A stretch of DNA of 64,000 bases, taken from contig CP099840.1 in assembly GCA_030062745.1 (NCBI GenBank), forward strand, positions 32,299,810-32,363,809, written 5' to 3'. The number at the start of each line of letters is the position of its first letter. The stretch's first letter is position 1. The DNA is from Capitulum mitella (Eukaryota; Arthropoda; Thecostraca; Pollicipedomorpha; Pollicipedidae). The position numbers and the translations under genes are program-made. Of the stretch, positions 43,601-52,952 are shown piece after piece. The notes under the pieces were generated by a model. It was given only the letters and a program-made list of their open reading frames with translations. It had not been told where the DNA came from and ran no database searches.

Positions 43601-46600
43601 TCGTGGGTGGTCGGTCGGCGGGCGGTTGCCTTGTCCTTGCTTGTCTGCCGCTGCCTTGTCCGGTGCTGCGAGCGATATCCAGACAGTGGGGATACGACGG
43701 GCGGCAGGGGGCTGACTGGTGCTGGGAATTTCCAGAAAACGACTGTCGACCGGATGGATGGGTCAGGACACGCCCCAGGAAACATTTGGCTTTCTTAAGA
43801 ACGGCTGGAAACCATTTTTGTGTGCCACCTGTCTTTTGCAATGGATAACAACATGGACCGGGCGGGATAGCACTGCGAGCCTGTGTGGTCGGTTAGGAGC
43901 CTTCGTGACGCGGTGCTGGTGGATCTGTTCCAACACCGAGACCTGACCCGGCAGGTCCCACCAACGCCAGGCAGAGGGCCGTGGTGGGGGCGTTCAAGCA
44001 CGCTTGGAAGGCGTACAGCAGCTACGCCTGGGGCCACGACCACCTGAAGCCCATCTCGAAGCAGCCGCACGACTGGTTCGGCTTGGGCCTCACGCTGATC
44101 GACAGTCTCGACACCATGTACATCATGAACCTGATGGACGGTGAGGAAGGTGGACGCCGTCAGCTCCCCGGACGGTCGTCAAAAGTATACTGCGCTCCGG
44201 GGCATGGTCGTAGACCTTGCGTGGCTTCTCCAAGTATTGCCTGAAGCCCAGCTGTCGCGATTACGCAGTGTTAACTTCGACTGTGCACCGGACTTGTATG
44301 TTTGACATGTATGGCTAACATCGCCTCAGCCGAGGCCCTGTCGCGGTCCCTGCGCTGGACCGTCCCTCCCAGCGCCGCGGTCGCGTCCTGACGTCGCCGT
44401 CCGTCGGCAGAGTTCAAGGAGGCGCGCAACTGGGTGGCCGACCACATGAGCCTGGACGTCAACGACTACGTGAACCTGTTCGAGACGACGATCCGCGTGC
44501 TGGGCGGCCTGCTCAGCGCCCACCACCTCTCCCAGGACGACGTCTTCCTCAAAAAGGCGGTGAGTTGGCCGCAGAAGCGCGCGCACTGGACAGTCGGGTC
44601 GTCCGAACCGTCATGGGTGCTCGCTTTAACACATAAGGTTCAAAATTCAGGACAGTGTTCTGACACTTTGTGATTAGTTTTGATACATGCTGTTAATATT
44701 TAGTTATTCTATAATTATTGTATTATTTTTATAATATGTATATATATATATATAATATTAATATGTATTATGTCTATATATTTTTATTTTATTATCATTA
44801 TTATAATTATTATTAATTATTGTATTAAACTTGGGAAGAGATTGTCTGTTTTTTTAAGGGTTCGTTAAAAATCGCAGCGCCTTTCGCATTGAAGTAGTTC
44901 GTTGATGCTGTTTGTTTTCCAGGATCTGTTAACATTCACAGCGCCATTCACATTTAAGTATTTCTTTGGTAAGAAAGATTGATGCGAAAAATATGCGATA
45001 AAAATGATGAAAATGAGAGAAAGAACGAAAAAGTCGACGCGAAAAATATGCAAAGTTTTTCAAGTTTCCGAACAACTTGCTTTCTTTTTGGATGATTGCC
45101 ATCGAGAACTGAACCGAAAGTGTCGGTCGTAGAAGTACGGTACCGATTTCTTAAATTATTGTTTTTTTAAGCCAGTGGTAGTTTTTTCATGTCTGACACA
45201 TTTGGTTGTTCTGTATAGACAACCCAGAAACAAAGGAAGTTGTCCAAAACTTGAAAATGTATCAAAGAAAGCCGACATTGCGAAAACATTATTGTATGGT
45301 GTATATGGTAGTAGTATAATTTGTCAGTTGTTAGTTCGGTACATCTTTTGAGTAGCAGGCGTAATCCTGGTGTGTGAAATATAGATATATGGGAGTTAGA
45401 ATAGTGGATGTTGATAAATACTAGCTTGCGATGGGGGTTAGTCTGCATTCAACCCATTTGTACGCAGTACAAAAACTTGTCAAGCATGACCCCATTCCGG
45501 AACAAATGAAAGAAACAGTCATTTGTCCCTGGCTGTTCCGGCATTGCCAGGCAGAATGTGAGCCATTGTCGGCCTTTTGACTCGTCCTGCTGCTACCCTG
45601 CAAAGTGGTCCTGGCCATTTTGGCTCCCCTGACATCGCTGCTGACTTCCTGACTGTCGGACCTCCCATCAGCGCCGACAGCAGCGGTCTGGCAGCTTCTG
45701 ACGTCCTCGACCATTGTGGCCTGACGTGCCCTGAAGTCTGACTGCCTGGACATGCCTCGACCTGCCTTGAACCGCCCTGAACCGCCCTGAGCCGCCTCGC
45801 CCCCCCCCCCCCTGCCCTGACCGCCGTTACGCGCCCTGGCCGCCCCGCTGTGACCGGCCCCCGTCCTGCAGATCGACCTGGGCGACCGGCTGCTGCCGGC
45901 CTTCAACACACCGTCCGGCATCCCGTTCTCGGACGTGAACCTGATGACGCGCAAGGCGCGCGGCCCCGCCTGGAACCCGGACAGCTCCACGGCCGAGGTG
46001 GCCACCCTGCAGCTCGAGTTCAACCAGCTGAGCTACGTGACCGGCGACAGCAAGTACTCGGTGAGCGCGGCGGCTGGTCTGGCTGGCAGTCTGGCCTGGT
46101 CAGCCTGGTTCTCGGGTCAGCGGGCGGATGTGCACTGTGGAGGGTGGACATTGGCAGGTTTTCGGCGCCGGAATCGTGACCAGCCGGCTAATTCGACTTC
46201 AGAACGCTTCACACGGAAGCGTCGTCATCTCATGGCGGGCTTTAACCCAACGCGCTGTGTTCCGTCAACGGGAGGCGTGGTTCTCGACCGTTCTTGTGCG
46301 CACTGGAGGGACGATGCCGCTGAACTCTTAATTCTGTTTGCATTCGGATGGGGTCCGATTTGGCCTCTTTCCTGGCGAGACACGTAGCCTGGCTTCGGCC
46401 AAGGGGGATCCTCCGAAGGGGGGCCTCCTGTACATCAATGGGCCTTCTGTAGCATCAAGAGGTATCATACGGGTCTCCTATAGCAGCGTGGAGGGCCCGC
46501 TGTGGTTTCAGGGATCACATCTGAGAATCCTGTAAGCTCTCCAAGGGTTAAAAAATGGAGGCCTTCCGAGACCTCCATTTTTCCGGGGGAAGGACACTTA

Positions 46601-49600
46601 ACTCCGCCTGGCAGCAGCCTTCGCACTCCTCCTTTGGCTGCGTCTTTGGCCTCGATGGTTTTTCCGGAGCCAAAGCCAAACCGATTGCGTTATGACGTGG
46701 AACTGTAGTGACTTCCTACGTATTCCTGTTGCACGTGACACCAAAACGTCCGTGTTCTGCGTGCGCACCAGAAGCCGCTCCAGGGACTGCCAGGGGCTTA
46801 CACAGAGAATATCGTAAGAAATACAACGTTATGGGTGAATAACCGTCGTCTGAATGGATGCGGTTGGGTTTACTACATCACGCTAACTGGGCGGCCTCCG
46901 TTCTGCAGGACAAGGCGATGGCCGTGTCCCGGCACATCAGCGGCCTGGCCAAGAAGGAGGGCCTAGTGCCCATCTACATCAGCACCAAGGACGGCCAGTT
47001 CCGGCAGTACTCGGTGGTCACCATGGGCGCGCGCGGCGACAGCTACTACGAGTACCTGATCAAGCAGTACGCCCAGCTGGGCCTGCCGCTCGCCCAGTGA
47101 GTGAGCGCCCGCCGCCGGGCTGGCAGCTGCTGCCCTTGGCTCGCTGCCGAGCTATGGGGTCGGTACTGGCAGGGCATGCTCTGGATTCCGACCGACTGTT
47201 TGGCCGGGGTTCACCTGTGATGGCGGAGAAAGATGACCTTTCAGGCCTGCAATTCGTTGGAGGCCTTCGTGTGGATCTGTTCTGCAGGGTAAACGGATTC
47301 ATCTCGTGAAGTATGTATTTGTGACGGGACGCCTGCAAAACCCTAATGCTATGTCGTTATGCTTATGATGCGGGTCCGATTTCGCAGTTTTTAAAAGCCG
47401 GGCATGAATGTGTCGGTGGTCATTTGCACCCTGTTATACATCTGGGATGTGTCGAGACCACATAGGAACCATATAGGAATGCCGTCGTAGTCATCTCCTA
47501 AGGTGTCTGCATATTTCGTGTATATCCACTTCTTTGCGGGACGTCCACAGCTTACGGGATGACTTCAACGCGTCCGTACAAGGAATTCAGCACCTTCTCG
47601 TCAAGAAGAGCATGCCGAACAGGCTCACGTTCCTCGCAGAACTGATGAGCGGCGGCAAGAATATCAAACCGAAGATGGTCAGTGTGGCTGACGTCGCTGC
47701 TGAGAGGGCCGTCTTGTTCCGCGCGGCGATGGGTGGTTGATTGGCGGCCGGCAGTTGTGACCGGCTGTCGGTGTGCGGCTTGACGATGCGGAGTAGCCGA
47801 ACTGCGTGGCCGCTGATGTCTGGGCTCGTTCGAAATCTGACCTGCTCGCTGTGCCTGGCTGTCCTGTCTTTCACGTTATTGAACGGGTTTTTCACGTTAT
47901 TGAGCGGGTCCGGGGACTTATATATAGCGCCACGAGCCATCGATCCAATAGCCCGCAGTTCTCTCGCCCAGCTCCCGAACCGGATGTGTTCGACCCGCGG
48001 CACGTGGCTGCCTCGGTCTGCCGCGGCACGTGGTTGGCCGCGTGGCCGGGTCTGCCGCCATGCCGGGTCTGCCGCGTCACATGGCTGGCCTTGTGACCTG
48101 GTCTGCCGCGGCACGTGGCTGGCCGCGTGGCCGGGTCTGCCGCCATGCCGGGTCTGCCGCGGCACGTGGCTCGCCATGTGACCGGCTTGTGCCGCCATGC
48201 CGCAGGACCACCTGGCCTGCTTCCTGCCGGGCACGCTGGCGCTGAGCGTCCGGCTCGGCCTGCCGACCTCGTACATGAAGCTGGCCGAGGAGCTGACTCA
48301 CACCTGCTACCTGACCTACAGCCGGCAGCCGACCGGGCTGGCGCCAGAGATCACCTACTTCAACATGAATGTGAGTGGCCCGGCGCCGGCGGCGGCGGGT
48401 CGGGGAGGGCGGCCCGCCGGGTTAAGACCGAGGGACGTGTCGAGCAGGGCGGGCTCGTGTGCTCGGTGGTCGGTGGTCAGCGCTGACTCGCCAGTGGTTA
48501 CCGCTGACGTGCGTGCCGGTCGGCTCAGGCACTGACGACCCGTGAGACGACCAGTGTGCTGTTATCAGTGGTCTTCGTTACTGGTACCGCGGGATGAAAG
48601 TTTTTTACAGCTGGTGGGACCATTGACATTATAGCTATGCGATATACGGCAAGTCCTTTGAATTTGCAGACATGCAAATAGTATTCGTTAACACTGAAGT
48701 TTCTCGTCAGTTGTTGGCGTCCGTTTTCGAATCGCAGGTGCGTGTACGCAGGTCCGCGCTCCTGTCCAGTGCCGAATCATTTCGGTCTTCCCTGCGTCCT
48801 GGCCTGAGAGCGATAATGTGACGTGACGCGTGACGGTCACCCCGCCGGCAGCCGAGCGGCGCCGAGGACTTTTACGTGAAGCCGCTGGACGCGCACAACC
48901 TGCTGCGGCCGGAGACCGTTGAGTCGCTGTGGTACCTGTACCACCTGACCGGCAACAAGACCTACCAGGACTGGGGCTGGGACATCTTCCGGGTGAGCAG
49001 CCGAACGGCGTCGCACGCTCGTGACGGCAGACTGGACTGAGGCGGGAAAACTCAGTAGAATGTTAACGCAGAAAATCGTAAAAGTGCAGTTTCCTCGTTT
49101 GTTATTGAGAAGTATCTTAATGGTTGTAGCTGATTTCAGAGAATGAAGGTTGAGGGGTTGTTAGTTAATGGTAGTTCGGCTCGGATTCTAGGCTTTAACG
49201 GTATTCGTCCCGAGTACAACCATCGCGGCGTCGACGCGTTCTCAGCCTCAGTCTGTGAGCAGACAGCTGGAGGCCGTCTGTGCTGTTCCCTATGGGCGCC
49301 CGGGCCGGAACACTCCGCGCAGCTGTCGCGGCTATCAGTGTGCGGGTGGGCCGGCATCTGCGCCCGCGGGCCGCCGAGCGGCTCGCCGTATCTGCGGCGC
49401 GGCCGACAGCGGCCGTCCGTGGCGTGTTGGCCGCCCGGCCGTTAACCGCGAGACGCCGCTTCAGGCGTTCGAGCTGCACACCAAGGTGGCCACGGGCGGC
49501 TACACCAGCGTCGGCAACGTGCTGGACCCGGAGAACCTGAGCCCGCGCGACTCGATGGAGTCGTTCTTCCTGGGCGAGACGCTGAAGTACCTGTACCTGC

Positions 49601-49755
49601 TGTTCTCCGACGACCAGCGCACGCTGAACCTCAACGAGTTCGTGTTCAACACTGAGGCGCACCCGCTGCCGGTGCTGAGACGGCCGCCGCCGCCGCCGCC
49701 GGCGCGCCATCCCGCGCCAGCGGCCGCCGCCGTCGCCGGACACGACTACATCTGA
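40518..49755 (+). CDS. MAN1B1: ER mannosyl-oligosaccharide 1,2-alpha-mannosidase (MAN1B1, GH47), 12 coding exons
   Basis: This type II membrane enzyme trims the middle-branch mannose of Man9GlcNAc2 in the ER/Golgi and helps mark misfolded glycoproteins for degradation. Exons: 40518-40610, 41042-41146, 42301-42446, 42769-42921, 43971-44140, 44411-44559, 45872-46060, 46909-47096, 47551-47677, 48206-48370, 48852-48992, 49465-49755. All phases agree; the product is 638 residues. The tail [11 protein letters not shown] runs into one transmembrane helix ([17 protein letters not shown]), the type-specific signature of MAN1B1. A charged stem follows, then the GH47 barrel from AFKHAWKAY to FNTEAHPLP. 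Catalytic residues are visible: Glu in [11 protein letters not shown], Asp in [10 protein letters not shown], Glu in [12 protein letters not shown], and the calcium-binding Thr in FNTEAHP. The C-terminus adds a proline/alanine tail. Introns 4, 6 and 9 carry repeats next to splice sites. Promoter not identified. Confidence 0.97.
41042..41146 (+). CDS. MAN1B1: MAN1B1 coding exon 2, membrane anchor
   Basis: Acceptor TTCTTTCAG|, [11 protein letters not shown] then about 18 hydrophobic residues; donor AGT|GTAAGT. This exon alone separates MAN1B1 from the Golgi class I mannosidases. Confidence 0.95.
42301..42446 (+). CDS. MAN1B1: MAN1B1 coding exon 3, luminal stem
   Basis: Acceptor GGCCCGGCAG|, a charged helical stem ([26 protein letters not shown]) and donor ACAG|GTGAGT. 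Phase 2. Confidence 0.85.
42769..42921 (+). CDS. MAN1B1: MAN1B1 coding exon 4, acidic stem
   Basis: It opens [12 protein letters not shown] and closes VERAAM plus AG. The chosen donor ATGAG|GTTCCC keeps phase with exon 5 and gives [12 protein letters not shown]. The donor is weak, and the 46-bp repeats that follow offer several stronger CAG|GTACGG sites; the one at 42976 has the same phase and would add 18 residues. Confidence 0.75.
42921..43395 (+). repeat. 46-bp minisatellite at MAN1B1 exon 4 donor
   Basis: GTAC(G/A)GCC starts at 42930, 42976, 43022, 43068, 43116, 43162, 43208, 43254, 43301 and 43347, so about ten units of 46-48 bases. Each unit holds CCCAG|GTACGG or similar, a donor-like site. 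The array begins at the exon 4 end and stays open in two frames for long stretches only because units have nearly equal length. Confidence 0.96.
43396..43970. other. MAN1B1: MAN1B1 intron 4 remainder
   Basis: CpG-rich single-copy sequence, no exon with family resemblance. Confidence 0.5.
43971..44140 (+). CDS. MAN1B1: MAN1B1 coding exon 5, start of GH47 domain
   Basis: Acceptor ACGCCAG|, [46 protein letters not shown]; donor G|GTGAGG. Confidence 0.97.
44411..44559 (+). CDS. MAN1B1: MAN1B1 coding exon 6
   Basis: Acceptor CGTCGGCAG|, [13 protein letters not shown], then [20 protein letters not shown] with the proposed acid Glu; donor GCG|GTGAGT. Confidence 0.97.
44660..44830. repeat. AT-rich low-complexity tract (MAN1B1 intron 6)
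   Basis: Runs of TATAT, TTATTAT and ATTATTA; includes a short (TA)n near 44739. Confidence 0.85.
45560..45868. repeat. Degenerate CCTGAC-type repeat before MAN1B1 exon 7
   Basis: Words such as CCCTGAACCGC, GCCTGACGTG and CCTCGACC recur every 10-20 bases up to the acceptor, giving a C/T-biased tract; a C run lies near 45800. Confidence 0.6.
45872..46060 (+). CDS. MAN1B1: MAN1B1 coding exon 7
   Basis: Acceptor CCGTCCTGCAG|, [20 protein letters not shown] and [20 protein letters not shown]; donor TCG|GTGAGC. Confidence 0.97.
46380..46540. repeat. Fragment related to the GC-rich satellite of 24-26 kb
   Basis: GGGGGGCCTCCTGTA, GGGCCTTCTGTAGCATCAAG and GTTTCAGGGATCAC resemble the 30-base theme in BBOF1 intron 1. 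Confidence 0.45.
46909..47096 (+). CDS. MAN1B1: MAN1B1 coding exon 8, with stop overlapping donor
   Basis: Acceptor CGTTCTGCAG|, [20 protein letters not shown] and [16 protein letters not shown]. It ends CA|GTGAGTGAGC; reading on would hit TGA at once. Splicing to exon 9 restores CAC and the conserved LRDDF segment. Confidence 0.95.
47551..47677 (+). CDS. MAN1B1: MAN1B1 coding exon 9
   Basis: Acceptor CGTCCACAG|, [32 protein letters not shown]; donor ATG|GTCAGT. Confidence 0.95.
47986..48203 (+). repeat. Compound minisatellite before MAN1B1 exon 10
   Basis: Units of CTGCCGCGGCACGTGGCTGG with GCCGCGTGGCCGG and GTCTGCCGCCATGCCGG alternate four to five times. The last unit is altered to GTGCCGCCATGCCGCAG|, which is the exon 10 acceptor; it lacks a normal pyrimidine tract. 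Confidence 0.92.
48206..48370 (+). CDS. MAN1B1: MAN1B1 coding exon 10
   Basis: Acceptor CATGCCGCAG| at the edge of a repeat array, then [20 protein letters not shown] and [12 protein letters not shown]; donor AAT|GTGAGT. Confidence 0.96.
48852..48992 (+). CDS. MAN1B1: MAN1B1 coding exon 11
   Basis: Acceptor CGCCGGCAG|, [20 protein letters not shown] and [12 protein letters not shown] (catalytic Glu), QDWGWDIFR; donor CGG|GTGAGC. Confidence 0.97.
49465..49755 (+). CDS. MAN1B1: MAN1B1 last coding exon
   Basis: Acceptor GCCGCTTCAG|, [52 protein letters not shown] (CCG)n run then encodes six prolines, and an Ala-rich tail ends HDYI and TGA. Confidence 0.97.
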   Translation, partial: AFELHTKVATGGYTSVGNVLDPENLSPRDSMESFFLGETLKYLYLLFSDDQRTLNLNEFVFNTEAHPLPVLRRPPPPPPARHPAPAAAAVAGHDYI

Positions 49756-49825
49756 GGCGGCGCCGGCCGCCGGCCGCCGGCCACACTGTGATATGAGGCG
49801 GCACGCCGGCTGGCGGGGACGCGCG

Positions 49826-49858
49826 GGCTCACCGCCGCCGCCGCCGCCGCCGCACACG
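49826..49858. repeat. (CCG)n in MAN1B1 3' UTR
   Basis: About eight CCG triplets. Confidence 0.9.
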
Positions 49859-49923
49859 GCAGGGTTCTGGGGCCGCGGCCGCCACGTCAGATATTGTTGA
49901 TCACTGTGCACAACGTACACCCG

Positions 49924-49929
49924 AATTAA
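49924..49929 (+). terminator. MAN1B1: Likely MAN1B1 polyadenylation signal ATTAAA
   Basis: GAATTAAAGGCATCTGATGTGTGAGG lies about 170 bases after the stop, with a GT-rich stretch behind it (longest exact piece quoted is split here: ATTAAA, then TGATGTGTGAGG). Confidence 0.65.
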
Positions 49930-49955
49930 AGGCATCTGATGTGTGAGGTTAGCAG

Positions 49956-52659
49956 CAGACCACCGACGACATCCGCACGCTCGCCACTCGCGATTGATAT
50001 TGTTACCTCGGGCCTTCGACGCAAGGCCGGTCGTTGAGGGTTCTGCCTGTGTGCGCGTGTGACGCCAGGCACCCGTTTGTGCCGCACCCGAGTGTTCACC
50101 GTGTCTTGGCGCCCAGTGGGCTTCCGAGTGGTGCTTTAACGGTCTGCCCGCGCGTGCCAGCCCCGAGCGGTGGGCCCGGCCGGGCGGGCGGGCGGCCCGC
50201 CGTCCGCCGAATCTCCCGTCTGTGACGCCGCTAGTCTGGCGATTTTACCACATGACCATACACAGGGATTTACCGCGGCGTCTTTTGGCGTCGAGAGGGC
50301 GCCTCGGCCCCGCCGCAGTCGGAGCTCGGATCCGAGCCCGGGTCGTCGATCTCGGATCAGTTTCTCGGCCGTCTGCCATGGTCCGGCTCGGCGCCGTCGG
50401 CCGCCTGCACGCAGACGACGGCGGAGTTATAGCGTGGCCGTTCAGCCGGCAGGTAAACGCCGCCGCCTGGTCAACAAACTGTATTGAGGCGCGCCGGCGG
50501 GAGGTCGCAGCCGGAGGACGCGCGGAGACGGGCCGACCGGCCTGGACTCGCGCTCGACGCTGACGGCAGCCGGGTCGCTGCGAACACATGGCGGTGCTTC
50601 GCTGGCGGGATGCGGGCGCGGCCACTGCCGGCACGTGAGAAGGACCCCACCACCTGACGGGGCGCCGGGCGCCTCTCGGCGACGGCCACGGGGGCCGCGG
50701 CGCGACGACGCCCGGTATCGGCTAGCCGTCCTCCCCGGACCACTGGACTGGCACCGCGGCATGTTTAGGGGCCAGGGGCTGCCGGATGGCGTGCGTTGTC
50801 CATGGGAGGTGCTGGCCCGGTAATGTTTGTCGTCCTGGGCTTCGCCGGATGGAGAGGTCACGGCCTTAGACCGTGCCTAGTGCGGGATCCGACTACGCGC
50901 GCCGATACTGCGCAATACGCTGGCCACTTGAAGGTGCGGAATATTGTCCCAAACGAAACAACCGAGATCAGCTGACGACGCGTATGTAGTATATCGCCGC
51001 ATTCTACATCGTAACTGAATTTCGGTTCCAATTATGACTACGGCCTTGCGTTTCGCGGCGTTTAAACGAACGCTAGCTGGCCTTATGGTAGCGACACCGT
51101 CACGGGCGGATGTACGCTGATCCTGTGAACATTTTCTTAAATATGTCGCCAACACTCTTCCGAGATAGCGAGACCAAGTGTGCGTCAGCGCTCCCCAAGG
51201 ACTGGGGGGCCGAAGGGCGTAAGACGTGGTCGGGACGAAAAAAAGGACTTTTGTGACCGTCAGCAGGAATCCACACCGTGATACCAGCCACGGGCTCTCG
51301 TTTCCCCGGACCGCACACTCCAACACACTGACGAACCACACGGCGAGCCGTACCACGTGACATTAACTCTCGCCTGTGGGCTTCCTCCTTTCAGCGGGCG
51401 GGCCGCTCAGACGGCCAGCGGCATCCTGCCCCCCCCCCCCCACCCCGCTCCAGGGCGGTTCTTGCCAGCCTGCCCGAACACACCCGCCTCCCTAGCCGCC
51501 CGACCCCGCGGTTACACTGAGCAGCCCCCGGCCGGACCGCGGCCCGGCGCGCCGTCCCCGCCAAACCGGTAACAACGGGACAGCGCGGAGGCGACGGCGC
51601 CTCTCGTGGCGCGACCGCGCCGGCAACAACCGCTCACCGGCACCGGACACGTAACACGGTAATAAGCGTATCGTTGAACCAGACGGCTACCTCGGCCGCG
51701 CCACGGCGACCGAGGCCCAAGTCCAAGCGCTGGAAGATAATGCCCTAGTTCTGCATATGAAAACAGTATAGTGAGTTTGGGCAGTGAGGCAACGCCGGCA
51801 GACTGGATACAGCTCACATCCAGACTCCTCATCGAGGACCTGGAACTCGACGCACGGCTCATCCGACTGGTAACGAACACGACATGCCAGGGCTGACACA
51901 TGCTGGCCTACTGGAAACCACGGCCCTACCTAAACCAACGGACGCAGGCTGCACTGGCTATAAATATTGAGCTTCGTATCTTATGATTATCGCACGTGGT
52001 GTCGCCACTATACGGCTGCCCATCTCTATCGGATTGAAGTTCGTTGCCGTCTGCCGTGAGCTCCACGAGGGTTCTTGTTCACCTCCCGGGCACGGTCAAC
52101 CTGTTCTAGAACCGACTGACGTTTAGATTCTTCGCCAACTGAACAACACCGACACCATCACCGACTGGACGACCTTCGAGGACCCTCAGCGGCGAATGCC
52201 GTCCTACAAGACACTGGCGCAGTGCCAGCCATCTCATCTGGAGCCAGTTTCACCTCAGTCTGCGGAACGACATCGCCCCTATTTCGCACCGCCTGTCGCC
52301 ACCATTCTTCCTTTTCCGCGGGCTCGTGATGTGCACCTTCCCACCTCCGGAGTTCGCAGGGATGAGAGGATGCCCCGCTGACGCCGCCGATGTGTCGAAC
52401 CCCGGCAGGAGCCGATGCCGAAGCTCCCTCGGGAGCCGATGCAGACGAGATGGTCCGCCAGGAAGCCGCTGGACACCAGGGCTGGGCGTCTCCTCGGGGC
52501 CGGCATAGTGGACAGGCGGGACCCTTCAGGCGCTGGTCCCAGTTCCGGGATCTCTCGGGAGCTGGTCTGGTTCGGGAGACGGAGCCCGGTCCGGAGCCGG
52601 CCCGTTCCACGGCAGTCCGGCTGTTCCCCGTCGCGGCCCGCCGAGGCTCGCGACCCTCT
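49956..52659. other. Spacer between MAN1B1 and the GLUT gene
   Basis: GC-rich with homopolymer C and G runs (for example 51428-51440). Open frames on both strands are composition effects. Part should be the 3' UTR of the GLUT gene on the minus strand. Confidence 0.4.
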
Positions 52660-52820
52660 TTTCGAGCTCGGCTCTTCTCCGGAGCTCGGTGCTCCTCAGG
52701 ACCTAGGCTCTCCTCGGAAGCCCCGCTTTCCCAGGAGCTCGGTTCCGCTCAGGAGTTCGGCTCTCCTCAGGAGTTCGGCTCTCCTCTGGAGCCCTGCTCT
52801 CCTCAGCGGCTCGGCTCGGC
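52660..52820. repeat. 24-bp type repeat after the GLUT tail
   Basis: GAGCTCGGTTCCGCTCAGGA, GAGTTCGGCTCTCCTCAGGA and similar words recur about seven times; probably 3' UTR. Confidence 0.8.
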
Positions 52821-52952
52821 TCAGGAGTCGGCGCCGTAGTCGGGGTCGCTGGGCTGGCGGCCGTACCGCCAGAGCCGCTCGTGGCCGTTGACGCTCTGGG
52901 AGGCGTTGCTGGAGGGCGGGTCGCCGGGCACGGACGGCCCGGCCACCAGCTG
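52821..52952 (-). other. Glut1: Coding-like sequence after the TGA (readthrough or alternative exon)
   Basis: Directly after TGA-C the same frame continues QLVAGPSVPGDPPSSNAS and GHERLWRYGRQPSDPDYGAD to a second TGA at 52823-52821. It has balanced composition unlike its repeat neighbours. The CAG right after the TGA could also be a splice acceptor (CACATGACAG|CTGGTG). Confidence 0.45.

Noticed and set aside
49195-49935. 246-codon minus-strand frame
   Set aside because: It is antisense to the last MAN1B1 exon and its (CCG)n 3' UTR.
52390-52891. Plus-strand frames of about 150 codons with Ser/Pro/Gly-rich repeats
   Set aside because: They arise from the short repeat at 52660-52820 and lie antisense to better coding-like sequence on the minus strand.
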